This document shows positions 16,312-26,813 of a stretch of DNA of 64,000 nt, in pieces. Source of the stretch: Streptomyces sp. APSN-46.1. GTDB lineage: Bacteria; Actinomycetota; Actinomycetes; Streptomycetales; Streptomycetaceae. The position numbers were made by a program, and so were the translations under genes. Below the pieces are notes generated by a model. That model was given only the letters and a program-made list of their open reading frames with translations. It was not told the DNA's origin and searched no databases. Each line of letters begins with the position of its first letter. Position 1 is the first letter of the stretch. The DNA is taken from contig NZ_JALGRF010000002.1 in the NCBI RefSeq assembly GCF_022815725.1, positions 930,001-994,000 of the forward strand. Direction: 5' to 3'.

Positions 16312-16806
16312 ATGCCCAGCCCCTTCATGTCCTGCCCCGTCACCCCGCCCGCGCCCACGGGGAGCGAGCCGCCCTCGCTCGACACGCTCACGTGCAGCCT
16401 CACCGTGCCCGGGGCCCCGTACAGCGCCCAGATCGCGCGGGGCGCCGTACGGTCCGTCCTGCACGCCTACCGGCTCGACCCGCTGGCCCCCGCAGCCGTG
16501 CAGGTCACCGGGGAACTCGTCGCCGCGGCCTGGCGCCTGGACCCCGGGCGGAGCCTGTACCTGTCCGTCCGGTACCGGGACGATTCGCTCCGCCTCAGCG
16601 TCTACGACGGCCACGCGTCCCACCCCCACCCCCGGCTGGCCGCGCACTGCGAGGCCCGGCGGCGGGCGGCGCTGCGGCTGATGGCGGTGGTGGTGCGCGA
16701 GTGCGGCGGGGCGTGGGGGTTCGGCGAGTCCCGCGAGCCCGGAGGCGGCACGCGCACCTGGGCCAGCCTGCCCCGGCACGGGGCCGCCGACTACCTTCCC
16801 GCCTGA
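16312..16806 (+). CDS. Degenerate HATPase-like (anti-sigma type) protein
   Basis: 164 residues from the ATG at 16312, preceded by AGGGAG. Aligns by eye with HATPase_c_2 anti-sigma-like proteins: ARGAVRSVLHAYRLDPL, VTGELVAAAWR, LSVRYRDDSLRLSVYDGH, a CEARRRAALRLMAVVVRECGGAWGF end. The N-box Asn (ELVxNAxRH) is replaced by Ala in ELVAAAWR and no clear G boxes follow, so ATP binding is doubtful. Sits divergently to the XRE regulator, the usual arrangement. Longer upstream starts (16171) are in frame but Arg/Pro-rich and unlikely. Confidence 0.65.
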   Translation: MPSPFMSCPVTPPAPTGSEPPSLDTLTCSLTVPGAPYSAQIARGAVRSVLHAYRLDPLAPAAVQVTGELVAAAWRLDPGRSLYLSVRYRDDSLRLSVYDGHASHPHPRLAAHCEARRRAALRLMAVVVRECGGAWGFGESREPGGGTRTWASLPRHGAADYLPA

Positions 16807-17071
16807 CCGGCGGCGGGGGGCGCCCCTCGTGTGGGTGACGGAGTATCAGGACATTCACTTCCGCCCGGGGCCTCCGCATTCCGGATGAGATCCGGATCTT
16901 CCGGAGCCCCTGGGGGGCGGAACGGGCCGTCTCGCGCGGATGGCCGGATGTGTCGCCTTGTCGGTATTCCGGCTCCTGTCGAGGATGGCGCCGCCGGGCC
17001 GATCACGGTCGATCCCGTGACGGCGCCGTCCGTGCTTCCTGCCCCTCCTCCATCCCTCAAGGAGCGCCTCC
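16807..17071. other. Intergenic leader of the 17.0-19.1 kb cassette
   Basis: 265 bases without an open frame I would trust. A CCGGATGAGATCCGGATCTTCCGGAG stretch near 16881-16906 has overlapping short inverted repeats (CCGGAT/ATCCGG). Ends with AAGGAG ahead of the GTG at 17072. Probably holds the cassette promoter; no -10/-35 can be assigned firmly. Confidence 0.4.
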
Positions 17072-17698
17072 GTGCCCGATGTCACCATCGATCTGCCGCT
17101 CAGCTTCGGAGTGCCGGAGCATTTCCAGGACATCGACTTCGCCGTCTCCGCCGAGGTGAACACCAACCGGCTGATCGAGCGGTTGAACATGGTCGATCCG
17201 AAGCCGTCGGACGAGGAGATCGCGCACGCGGTCCTGTCCCAGCAGTCGATGTACGAGATGCTCAGCGCGGCAGGAGCCGTCTACGCGGGCACCCTGCTGT
17301 CCGGGCCTTCGCCGGAGGAGCCGGAGAAGAAGCTCTCCTCGGTGACCCTGACGGTGACCGCCCGCCCCGCCGAGCTGTCGAACGAGCTCACCGTGCACCG
17401 CCTGGCCCGCACCATGGGGGCGATCTACCCGGACGCAGAGGTCGGTGTCGTCCGTCTGGAGGCCGGCCCCGCCGTGCTGATCACCGAGGAGCGGAAGGTC
17501 GAGCGCCCGGTGAACCTCCTCGGCGAAGGGGGAGGCGCCACCACCGTGCGCCAGCTCCACGTGTTCGTGCCCATCCCGGGCCGCCTCGCGATGGCGGACT
17601 TCGCCATCGCCACCGAGAACATCGCCGAGTGGGACGACTGCGTCGAGATCATCGGCCAGGTCTGCAAGACCATCGCCTTCGCCGAAGCCGCTGCCTGA
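17072..17698 (+). CDS. Hypothetical protein, first gene of putative toxin-like cassette
   Basis: 208 residues, acidic, no signal peptide or membrane helix. Contains YAGTLLSG, SVTLTVTARP, GPAVLITEERK and a C-terminal LHVFVPIPGRLAMADFAIATENIAEWDDCVEIIGQVCKTIAF. The alternating strands plus the closing helix (TENIAEWDDCVEIIGQV) recall the Mog1/PsbP-like fold used by actinobacterial secretion-linked proteins, but this is inference. GTG start with AAGGAG. 17 bases before the next gene, so co-transcribed; could be a chaperone or immunity-like partner of that protein. Confidence 0.7.
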   Translation: MPDVTIDLPLSFGVPEHFQDIDFAVSAEVNTNRLIERLNMVDPKPSDEEIAHAVLSQQSMYEMLSAAGAVYAGTLLSGPSPEEPEKKLSSVTLTVTARPAELSNELTVHRLARTMGAIYPDAEVGVVRLEAGPAVLITEERKVERPVNLLGEGGGATTVRQLHVFVPIPGRLAMADFAIATENIAEWDDCVEIIGQVCKTIAFAEAAA

Positions 17699-17715
17699 GA
17701 AGGGATCTCCCCGCC

Positions 17716-19134
17716 ATGCACATCTCGTACCAGATCAGCTCACCCCTCTACAGCCTCGGCTTCGACCCGGGGAGCGACAAGTTCGTCGGCGCGGTCCACT
17801 CCGAACTGAACATGTACACCGGCGACGAGTCGATGGCGATGAGGATCTGGGGCTGGGACGCGAACGCCCTGACCAGTGCCGAACGCTACAAGATCGACCA
17901 GCTCCTGCGGATGTTCGTCTTCCAGAGGGGCCAGATCCTCTCCGCGCTGCGGCGCCTCGACGAGGAGTACGGCGCGTACCTGGAGTCGAACCCGGAAGCC
18001 GCCGCCCAGGCCGAGGCTTTCACCGAGTCCCTCCGGTCGGACCTGGAGAAGCAGTACACGCAGATGGAGGAGTGGAAGCCCTCCGAGGAGTCACCGTGGT
18101 GGCCCGACGAGGGCGACAGGTACGCGCTGCGGGATTCGGTGCAGGGCGTGATGTCCTTCATGCACCCGGAGATCGCCCGCAACACCGGCCCCAACTACTC
18201 GCTCGCCATGGGCGGCATGAGCTTCACCGGCAACTACTGGCGGCTGAAGGACAACGGCTACGCGCGCGACCGCATCCCCGACGGCCACCTCTACGATCTA
18301 GTCGACACCGCGATCGCCCTCCAGGCCGAGTTCCAGCTCCAGTGCCTGCTCACCGACCGGGAGTTCACCCGGATCATCCAGACCCGGGGCCAGGAGTTCG
18401 AGTGGCTCAAGGCCGAGGCCGCGCGCAAGGCGGCCGAGGCCGCGGCCGCCGAACAGGGCGGCGGTTTCTGGGGACTCTTCGGCGACATCCTCGGCATCGT
18501 CTCCGCCGTCGCCGGCGTCCTGGCCCTCGTCCCCGTCCTCACGCCGATCGCGGGGCCCATCGCCGTCGTGACCGCCGTCGCCGCGCTCGGCGCGCACACC
18601 GTGGACGCGTCGATCAAGGGTGACTGGGACGCGATGACGTTCGTCGGCCTCGGCGCCGACGCCCTCGCGGCCCTGCCCGGGATCGGCGCGGTCGCCAAGA
18701 GCCTCAAGGCCGGGCAGGTCGCCATGAAGACGATCGGCGTGGCGAGCGGCGCGGTGTCCAAGGCCAGCGTGGTCTCCAAGACCGCGGGCCGCACGTTCCT
18801 GGCCACCACCGGCGGGAGCGCCGCGTCCGAGGCCTCGACCGTCTTCAACTACATCGGCACCACGGGCGCGAAGGTGGTCGGGACCTCCACCGCCTCCGGG
18901 AAGATCGCCGGAAAGGTCCTCCAGGGCTCCGTCAACCTCTCCACCCAGGTCCCGCTGGTCGTGGAGATGGCGGCCGGCACGGACATGTCCGACCCGAAGA
19001 ACGCCGCCACCGGAACCGCCCTGACCGCCAACTACGGCCAGTCCATCGGCAGCTGGGGCGCCGTCGGAAGCGCCGCCAAGAAGACCGGCACCATCTCCCT
19101 GGCCGCCTTCGCGGGGGTCATCGGCCGCCGCTGA
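17716..19134 (+). CDS. Polymorphic-toxin-like scaffold protein without recognisable toxin domain
   Basis: 472 residues. N-terminal ~250 residues are helical and acidic, including an Ala-rich [18 protein letters not shown] coiled stretch. They are followed by FGDILGIVSAVAGVLALVPVLTPIAGPIAVVTAVAALGAH, then DWDAMTFVGLGADALAALPGIGAVAKSLKAG. That hydrophobic glycine/alanine segment with the following GLGADALAALPG is typical of the pre-toxin part of Streptomyces WXG/type VII-like polymorphic toxins. No nuclease or other toxin motif follows; the tail is Gly/Ala/Thr-rich and ends VIGRR. Could be an effector scaffold that has lost or never had a toxin tip. Confidence 0.65.
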   Translation: MHISYQISSPLYSLGFDPGSDKFVGAVHSELNMYTGDESMAMRIWGWDANALTSAERYKIDQLLRMFVFQRGQILSALRRLDEEYGAYLESNPEAAAQAEAFTESLRSDLEKQYTQMEEWKPSEESPWWPDEGDRYALRDSVQGVMSFMHPEIARNTGPNYSLAMGGMSFTGNYWRLKDNGYARDRIPDGHLYDLVDTAIALQAEFQLQCLLTDREFTRIIQTRGQEFEWLKAEAARKAAEAAAAEQGGGFWGLFGDILGIVSAVAGVLALVPVLTPIAGPIAVVTAVAALGAHTVDASIKGDWDAMTFVGLGADALAALPGIGAVAKSLKAGQVAMKTIGVASGAVSKASVVSKTAGRTFLATTGGSAASEASTVFNYIGTTGAKVVGTSTASGKIAGKVLQGSVNLSTQVPLVVEMAAGTDMSDPKNAATGTALTANYGQSIGSWGAVGSAAKKTGTISLAAFAGVIGRR

Positions 19135-19183
19135 CCCCCGCCCGTCACTTGACCCACGCCGTCACCCAGGCCCACCACCCCGG

Positions 19184-19765
19184 CTACGCCGCGTGGTGCG
19201 CCTGGGTGATCAGGTCCGTCGCGACCTGGAGGGCCGCCAGGCGGGTCTCCTCCGGGTCGCCCTCCACGTGCTGGAGGAACATCATCCCGGCGTGCAGCGT
19301 GAACAGGGCGCTCACGCAGCGCACTTGGTCCTCCAGGGGCCCGTCCGTGGTGCGCAGCAGCTCGACCAGGGTGAACAGCCGCCGCTTGACGGTCTCGCCG
19401 ATGGTCAGCTCCCGCATCGTCGCCTGGTTCTCCTGCATGAAGCGGTACAGCGGCGCGCCCGCCGCCATCGCCTCGCTGTAGCGGCGCAGCACCTCGCGCT
19501 TCATCTCCAGGGTGCGCGGCTGAGCCTCCGCCCATTCGATCAGCTCGTCGATCGGCCGCGTCAGGTCCTCGAAGACGCTGATGATGATGTCTTCCTTGGT
19601 CTTGAAGTGGTAGTACAGCGCCGCCTTCGTGACCTCCAGCCGCTCCGCGATCTCGCGCAGCGAGGTCTTCTCGTACCCCTGCTCGGCGAAGAGCTCCAGT
19701 GCGACGTCCTGGATGCGCTGGCGGGTGTTGCCCCGGCGCTGCTGAGGACTGTTGCTCGCGGACAT
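19184..19765 (-). CDS. TetR-family regulator of the adjacent exporter
   Basis: 193 residues. Helix-turn-helix RQRIQDVALELFAEQGYEKTSLREIAERLEVTKAALYYHFKTKEDIIISVF (~15-65). ATG at 19765 has GGGGAG upstream; a TTG at 19777 is less likely. It is divergent from a DHA2 multidrug transporter, and a 22-bp element occurs in both orientations between the genes. The standard layout is repression of the exporter relieved by its substrate. Confidence 0.88.
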   Translation of the reverse strand: MSASNSPQQRRGNTRQRIQDVALELFAEQGYEKTSLREIAERLEVTKAALYYHFKTKEDIIISVFEDLTRPIDELIEWAEAQPRTLEMKREVLRRYSEAMAAGAPLYRFMQENQATMRELTIGETVKRRLFTLVELLRTTDGPLEDQVRCVSALFTLHAGMMFLQHVEGDPEETRLAALQVATDLITQAHHAA

Positions 19766-19778
19766 GGCTCTCCCCAAA

Positions 19779-19850
19779 ACTTACTTGACGCCCGGCTAGT
19801 AGCGGGTCTACCTTCCCCAGTGTAGTGAACTAGCCGGTCGGCAAGTAAGT
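19779..19850. promoter_or_regulatory. Operator pair between TetR and exporter genes
   Basis: Two 22-bp arms, 19779-19800 and 19829-19850, are inverted copies of each other with three mismatches at most; both contain CTTACTTG and CCGGCTAGT at their ends. They flank 28 bases that probably include the divergent promoters. Likely binding sites for the TetR protein. Confidence 0.7.
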
Positions 19851-19870
19851 GCCCGGCCGGCAGCAAGTGA

Positions 19871-21565
<1,695 letters not shown>

Positions 21566-21594
21566 TCGACGTATCGCTACACGCACGACGGGAC

Positions 21595-21638
21595 GGCCCG
21601 GCCGCCGGTGGATCAACGGATCCACCGGCGGCCGGGCC
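21595..21638 (+). terminator. Rho-independent-type terminator of the exporter gene
   Basis: Perfect 20-bp stem (21595-21614 with 21619-21638), 4-base loop AACG. It is followed by TTCCGCCTTT, a weak U tract. It lies 29 bases after the exporter stop. Confidence 0.8.
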
Positions 21639-21736
21639 TTCCGCCTTTAGGGGGATTTGGCGGGAACCCCGCTGCGTTGACCGACGTCATGACCCACGGA
21701 GGGCTCGCAACGCCGGACGGGTAGGGGGACGGGTTC

Positions 21737-22624
21737 ATGGGGTTCATGGCGCGCATGCACAGTCAGGGGACACGGGCACGGATAGCCGTCGCGGCATCGG
21801 CCGCGGCCGTGGCGGCGACGGTGTGGGGAGTGGTGGCCCTGGTCGAGCCGGGGCAACACAGCCTGCGGGACAACGCCTCACGGCAGACGGACGCGCAGCG
21901 CGACAACGACGGCAAGAAGGGCACGGACGGCAAGCCGGACGGCAAGCCGGGCGGCGACCCCGCGAGCGGCGGTCCCCGTCCCCGCATACCCGAGGGCATC
22001 GCCCACGCCTCCGAGAGCGGCGCGAACGCCGTCAACATCACCATCGACGACGGCCCCGACCCCCGGTGGACCCCCCAGATCCTGGACGTACTGAAGAAGT
22101 ACGACGTGAAGGCCACCTTCTGCATGGTCGGCCCGGCGGCCAAGGCGCACCCGGACCTGGTCAAGAAGGTCGTCGCGGGCGGCCACCGGCTCTGCGACCA
22201 CTCCATGGACCACGACACGTCCATGGACAAGAAGCCCGTCGACTACCAGGAGCGCCAGATCCTGGAGGCGAAGAAGCTGATCGAGGAAGCCGCCGGCAGC
22301 GGCGCGAAGGTCGAGTACTACCGGGCCCCCGGCGGCGCGTTCACCCCCGACAGCCGGCGCATCGCCGCCGCGAACGGCATGCGCCCGCTCGGCTGGAACG
22401 TGGACACCAAGGACTTCGAGAAGCCCGGCGTGGCCGCGATCGTCAACGCGGTGAAGCGCGAGATGGGCAACGGCCCGACGGTCCTCTTCCACGACGGCGG
22501 CGGCAACCGCGCGCAGACCGTCGAGGCCCTCGACCAGGTGCTGGCCTGGCTGGGGGACCAGGGCCGCCCGACCGGCTTCCCGGTGCGCACGGAGCCCGAC
22601 ACCCCCGCATCCGGGCCGTCCTGA
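21737..22624 (+). CDS. Secreted or membrane-anchored polysaccharide deacetylase
   Basis: 295 residues. An N-terminal membrane segment (IAVAASAAAVAATVWGVVALV) is followed by a Lys/Asp/Gly-rich linker. The NodB domain starts ~residue 95: TIDDGPD (metal Asp), HSMDHD (the HxxxH metal pair), YRAPGG and LFHDGGG. All key residues are present, so it should be an active metal-dependent de-N-acetylase acting on peptidoglycan or another surface glycan. ATG at 21737; a second ATG at 21746 is possible. Confidence 0.9.
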   Translation: MGFMARMHSQGTRARIAVAASAAAVAATVWGVVALVEPGQHSLRDNASRQTDAQRDNDGKKGTDGKPDGKPGGDPASGGPRPRIPEGIAHASESGANAVNITIDDGPDPRWTPQILDVLKKYDVKATFCMVGPAAKAHPDLVKKVVAGGHRLCDHSMDHDTSMDKKPVDYQERQILEAKKLIEEAAGSGAKVEYYRAPGGAFTPDSRRIAAANGMRPLGWNVDTKDFEKPGVAAIVNAVKREMGNGPTVLFHDGGGNRAQTVEALDQVLAWLGDQGRPTGFPVRTEPDTPASGPS

Positions 22625-22738
22625 CACGCCGTCCTGACACGCCGTCCGGCGGCGAACGGGTGAGGGTCAGCGCCCCGGCCCCGCCCGAGGTGTTCCCTGG
22701 TCGGGCAGCCCATCCGCACACCCGACCAGGAGGCCCTC

Positions 22739-23062
22739 GTGATCGCCCCGAGCCATCTGTCCGACCCCGCCGTCCGCGCCTTCGTCACCGCCGTCAACGC
22801 GGGTGACCAGGACGCCTTCGAGGCGGTCCTCACCCCCGACGCGACGATGTCCGACGACGGCTCGGACCGTGACGTCGCTCAATGGGCCGACAAGGAGATC
22901 TTCTCCTCCGGCGGCCGGATGCTGGTCGAGTCCGAGTCCGACGGCGGCCACGCCCTCGTGGTCAACTACCGCAACGACACGTGGGGCGAGATGCGCACCA
23001 CCTGGCGCTTCACGGTCTCCGACGACGGGCACATCAGCCGCTTCGAGACCGGCCAGGCCTGA
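22739..23062 (+). CDS. SnoaL/NTF2-like small protein
   Basis: 107 residues: SDPAVRAFVTAVNAGDQDAFEAVLTPDATMSDDGSDRDVAQW, RNDTWGEMRTTWRFTV and SRFETGQA. The pattern is that of compact NTF2-fold proteins with unknown ligand. GTG start preceded by AGGAGG with five bases spacing. Convergent with the serine hydrolase gene, 12 bases between stops. Confidence 0.8.
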   Translation: MIAPSHLSDPAVRAFVTAVNAGDQDAFEAVLTPDATMSDDGSDRDVAQWADKEIFSSGGRMLVESESDGGHALVVNYRNDTWGEMRTTWRFTVSDDGHISRFETGQA

Positions 23063-23074
23063 CCCGCCGCGCGG

Positions 23075-24226
23075 TTATCCGGCGGCCCGCGCCGCCTTCA
23101 GCACCGCCGCCGTCAGGCGCTCGTTCTCCGGGGCCGGCCCGCCCGGGAAGCCGAACCGGCGGCGCGTGTACCCGTACGCCACACCCGTCGCCGGATCGGC
23201 GAATCCCTGGCCTCCCGCCGCACCGCTGTGGCCGAGCGCCCGCGGCCCCACGTCGGGCAGCCGCTCGAAGCCGAGCGCGAAGTGGTCCGGACCCGGCGCG
23301 ACCAGGTCCTCGCCCGGGGTGTGCGGCTTCGCGAACTCGGCGGCCGTGTCCGGCTTCAGCAGCGGAGCCCGGCCGTCCACCTCGCTGATCATCGCCGCGT
23401 ACATGCCCGCGACACCGCGCGCCGAGCCGACCCCGCCCGCCGAAGCCGGGCCGAGCGCCTTCACCTCGGGGTGGTTGGCGAAGGCGATCAGGTCCATCGG
23501 CGGGTCGGTGTGCCAGTTGAACGCGACGGTCATCAGCGGCGACGGCGCCGGCCCGGCCGCCATCGCGGCCAGCTGCTCCGGCGTGGGCAGCGCCTCCAGG
23601 ATCGGCTTCCAGCGGCCCTCCCGCTCGGCGGGCAGGCCAAGGTATAGGTCCAGACCGTACGGCGCGCGGATCCGCTCCTCGTAGACGTCCTGGATCGAGC
23701 GGCCGCCGGTCACGCGGCGCACCACCTCGCCGGTCAGCGCGGCGATCACGAACGCGTGGTAGCCGTACGCCGTCCCGGGCTCCCAGTACGGCTTCGCGGC
23801 GGCCAGCTTCGCCGCGACCACCGCGTCGTCGGCCAGCTCGTCGAGGGTGAATCCCTCGGGCCTGTTGATGAGGCCCGCCTGGTGCGACACGAGCTGTCGT
23901 ACCGTCAGCCGCTCCTTGCCGTACCCCGTGAACTCGGGCCAGTACGCCGACACCGGACGGTCCAGCTCCAGTACGCCGTCCTGCACGAGCAGCGCCACGA
24001 CCAGGTGGGCCGCGCCCTTGGTGATCGAGTAGACGCCGCTCAGGGTGTCCCCGTCGGTGTCCTCGCCGGCCCACAGGTCCACCACGGGGCGGCCGTGGTG
24101 GTGCACCACCAACTGGGCCTCGGGCGAGTGGGCTTCGGCCGCGACGAAGGCCGCGAACTCCTCCCGTACGGACTCCCAGCCCGTCGCCACCGTGCCGTTG
24201 ACGCTCACATCCACGCTCACGCTCAT
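23075..24226 (-). CDS. Serine hydrolase (EstB/class C beta-lactamase-like)
   Basis: 383 residues from the ATG at 24226, six bases from GGGGGA; an ATG at 24232 overlaps that site. SxxK is Ser67-Ile-Thr-Lys70 (VYSITKGAAH), Tyr motif YGYH (AYGYHAFVIAALTGEVV), and late HSGAAGGQGF. No signal peptide, so cytoplasmic esterase activity of the EstB kind is more likely than cell-wall work. Alone in its transcription unit. Confidence 0.86.
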   Translation of the reverse strand: MSVSVDVSVNGTVATGWESVREEFAAFVAAEAHSPEAQLVVHHHGRPVVDLWAGEDTDGDTLSGVYSITKGAAHLVVALLVQDGVLELDRPVSAYWPEFTGYGKERLTVRQLVSHQAGLINRPEGFTLDELADDAVVAAKLAAAKPYWEPGTAYGYHAFVIAALTGEVVRRVTGGRSIQDVYEERIRAPYGLDLYLGLPAEREGRWKPILEALPTPEQLAAMAAGPAPSPLMTVAFNWHTDPPMDLIAFANHPEVKALGPASAGGVGSARGVAGMYAAMISEVDGRAPLLKPDTAAEFAKPHTPGEDLVAPGPDHFALGFERLPDVGPRALGHSGAAGGQGFADPATGVAYGYTRRRFGFPGGPAPENERLTAAVLKAARAAG

Positions 24227-24545
24227 GGACATCCCCCGTTGATCAGATCGTTCGGTCGTATCTGCTCGGAAAACGGGTGGTGATCAGGTTATGTTCCTGA
24301 GGCGCCGAGACTGTGTCAGCTCCCCGCTTCTTGCGCGGGGTCCAGTACAAGACGTCCGGCAACGATCCGCGGTAGCGCGCGGTCGGCGGTCGGTCGGCGG
24401 TCGGGAGTGGGGGCCGGCCGCCCCGCGCACCTCGTGAGTGCTCGGCGGGCGGCTGGGCCGCGGCCTTGGATCAAGAGCCGTAGCAGCCATGATGCCGCAC
24501 GGGGTGGGATGCGGCAGGGTCAAAGGTCCCGTGTCGGGGGTCCGT
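24227..24545. other. Intergenic region between serine hydrolase and binding lipoprotein
   Basis: 319 bases with no convincing gene. Near 24233-24300 it is AT-richer and probably holds the hydrolase promoter (minus strand). At 24322-24340 a CCCCGC/GCGGGG hairpin could end transcription of the lipoprotein gene coming from the right. The rest is GC-rich with TCGGCGGTCGG repeats. Confidence 0.45.
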
Positions 24546-25832
24546 TCAGTGCTTTTTGGACGCCTCGTTCGCCTTGCCGGCGATGTCTTCGAGGACGGTC
24601 TTCGGGTCGCCGGCCGGTTCGACGGCGCGCCCGATGTTGCGCTTGATGGTGTCGCTGACCGTCACCCAGGACGGGTCGTTCACCGGGTAGAGCTGAGCGC
24701 CGCGCAGGGCGGTCAGGAAGAACTCGTCGTTCTTGTCGAGGCCGCCGCCGCCGGCCGGCGTGCGGGCGGCGGAGACCGTCGAAGGCAGCAGGTGGTAGCG
24801 GCCCGCGAAGTCCGACAGGTTCTTGTCCTGGTAGACGAAGTCCATGAACGTGCCGATCTCGGCCCGCTTGCCGTTCTGCTTGAACGCCATCATCCAGTCG
24901 GCCACCCCCACGACCGGCGGGTTCTCACCGGAGCCGAGCGTGTCCGAGACCGGCATGGCCACCGTGCCGACGCCGATGCCCTTGGCGCGCGCCTCGTGGG
25001 CGAGCGACGGGTAGCCGTTGAGCATGCCGACCTCGCCGCGCAGGAACGCGGCGAAGGCGTCGGCCCGGTTGAGCTGCGAGGGCGGGGTCGGGCCGGTCAG
25101 GCCCGGGGAGACCAGGTTGTCCTTGATCCAGCGGAAGGTCTCGATGTTCTGGTCGGAGGCCAGGCTGTAGTTGCCGCTGCTGTCGGCGTAGCCGCCGCCG
25201 TTGCTCAGCTCCCAGATCATCGCCTCGGCGTGCGCCTCCTCGGGGCCCAGCGGCAGGGCGTACGGGAACTTCACGCCCTTGTCCTTCAGCGCCTTGGCGG
25301 CGGACTTCAGGTCGGACCAGGTCTTGGGGGCGCTGACCCCGGCCTTGGCGAACAGCGCCTCGTTGTAGAAGAGGAGACGGCTGCTCGCCACGAAGGGCAG
25401 GCCGTAGAGGGTGTTGCCGACGGAGCCGGCCTCGGCGAGCGGCTGAAGGAAGTTCGCCTCGGCGGTGACCGACAGGAGTTCCTCCGCGGAATAGAGCTTG
25501 CCCTGCGCCGCGAAGTCCGAGTAGGAGCCCATCAGTGCCATGTCCGGCGCCTTGCCGGCCTTGACCATACGGGATACCTCGCGGTCGATGTCGGCCCACG
25601 GCAGGAGCTGGACCTCGACCTTGATGCCGGGGTTGGCAGTGGTGAAATCGGCCGAAACCTTGTCCCAGAAAGCCTTGGAGCTGGTGGCCGGACCATCGCC
25701 GTATTCCGCGGCGACGAGGCGCAGCGTACTGCCGTCACCCGCGTCCTCTCCGGAACCTCCGCAGCCGGTCAGCGGTATCAGCATGCCGAGCGCGAGCGTG
25801 CTCGCGGTCGCGCTGAAAATTCTTCGTCGCAC
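24546..25832 (-). CDS. ABC-type sugar-binding lipoprotein, orphan
   Basis: 428 residues. Signal peptide and lipobox (LIPLTGCGGSG, Cys ~24), then a family 1 extracellular solute-binding fold: NPGIKVEVQLLPWADIDREVSRMVKAGKAPDMALMG, LPFVASSRLLFYNEALFAKAG and AFLRGEVGMLNGYPS. Typical of carbohydrate importers of the CUT1 class. No permease or ATPase gene lies on either side, so it must use transporter parts encoded elsewhere. GTG start with AGGGGA eight bases upstream. Confidence 0.88.
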   Translation of the reverse strand: MRRRIFSATASTLALGMLIPLTGCGGSGEDAGDGSTLRLVAAEYGDGPATSSKAFWDKVSADFTTANPGIKVEVQLLPWADIDREVSRMVKAGKAPDMALMGSYSDFAAQGKLYSAEELLSVTAEANFLQPLAEAGSVGNTLYGLPFVASSRLLFYNEALFAKAGVSAPKTWSDLKSAAKALKDKGVKFPYALPLGPEEAHAEAMIWELSNGGGYADSSGNYSLASDQNIETFRWIKDNLVSPGLTGPTPPSQLNRADAFAAFLRGEVGMLNGYPSLAHEARAKGIGVGTVAMPVSDTLGSGENPPVVGVADWMMAFKQNGKRAEIGTFMDFVYQDKNLSDFAGRYHLLPSTVSAARTPAGGGGLDKNDEFFLTALRGAQLYPVNDPSWVTVSDTIKRNIGRAVEPAGDPKTVLEDIAGKANEASKKH

Positions 25833-26136
25833 GGTGGGGTTCCCCTGAATTCCTTTTGAGTCCCGTTGTTACTTGCGAGTTGCTCCGGGCTGGGGATGTC
25901 CGTCCGTGGCCCGTTGGCCGGAATTCTCTCCTGGGGGCAGGGTGGTTGATTCCATTGGGGCGGTACTTGTGTTCAATGCTCCAACTAGGGCTTTTCCGGC
26001 TGGTGTTTTCCGATATGTGATCCACAATTCCAACGCGCGTAGACATGCCGAAACGCCCGTTTCCGGCCAGGGAACGGGGTTGGGTGGTGCGGGAGGAGGG
26101 AAGGGCGGTAGTTTTCGCCGGCCGGCGTCGCTATCG
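25833..26136. other. Intergenic region upstream of the binding lipoprotein
   Basis: 304 bases, locally AT-richer (25940-26045) than the flanks, with no believable gene. Probably holds the promoter of the lipoprotein gene on the minus strand; I could not fix its elements. GGGAGGAGGGAAGGGCGG near 26090 is purine-rich without a following start. Confidence 0.4.
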
Positions 26137-26754
26137 CTAGTCGGAGAAGTCTCCGGCGTAGGGATCGGGCTCGCCCGTCTCCGGGTTGCGGCCCTCCTGC
26201 CAACGGCGCTGGGCCTTGCGCCAGTGCACGAAGCTGAGGTGGCCGCCGTCCCAGAAGGTGATGCTGACGGGGCTCATGTCGAACTCGTCGGCGCACAGCC
26301 GGTAGAGGAATTCGGCCATGCCGTACGGGTACACGGCGAAGGAATCGGCGGTGTGCCGCCCACAGACCAATACCGGCCACTGGTCCGGGTCGGGGTCGGT
26401 GGTGAGCCAGCACAGGATGTCGGAGCCGCCGGTGACGCCCCAGGCGATGATCGATTCCGGGTCCACGTCGAAGGCGGCGCGGCCGCCCTCCGCCTCCCAG
26501 ACGGCCCGGGCGTTGCCGGTCTCCTCGGCCATCCCGGCCGGGTCCCACTGGAGTCCGGGCTTGGGCAGCGGCAGCAGCACGCTGGCCTCACCGTTGATGG
26601 AGCCGGCGCCGAAGCGGCCCATGAACGCGACGAAATCGGCCGGGAACCGGGTGCCCCAGGCCGCCTCCACGGCCCGCCAGTCGATGTCCTCGTCGGCGCC
26701 GTGCGTCGCCGGCATGATCTGCTCCAGCGCCTTGACCCGCGCGTTCTCCGTCAT
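26137..26754 (-). CDS. SMI1/KNR4-family protein
   Basis: 205 residues. It has IDWRAVEAAWGTRFPADFVAFMGRFGAGSINGE, IIAWGVTGGSDILCWLT and FAVYPYGMAEFLYRL, the pattern of SUKH/SMI1-KNR4 proteins. In bacteria this superfamily includes immunity proteins of polymorphic toxin systems, but no toxin gene is next to it, so a housekeeping or orphan immunity role is equally possible. ATG at 26754. Confidence 0.8.
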   Translation of the reverse strand: MTENARVKALEQIMPATHGADEDIDWRAVEAAWGTRFPADFVAFMGRFGAGSINGEASVLLPLPKPGLQWDPAGMAEETGNARAVWEAEGGRAAFDVDPESIIAWGVTGGSDILCWLTTDPDPDQWPVLVCGRHTADSFAVYPYGMAEFLYRLCADEFDMSPVSITFWDGGHLSFVHWRKAQRRWQEGRNPETGEPDPYAGDFSD

Positions 26755-26813
26755 GACGCTCCCCTGACACCCCGGCTCAACCGCCCCAACCTACCGCCGG
26801 GCGGGGACCACGC

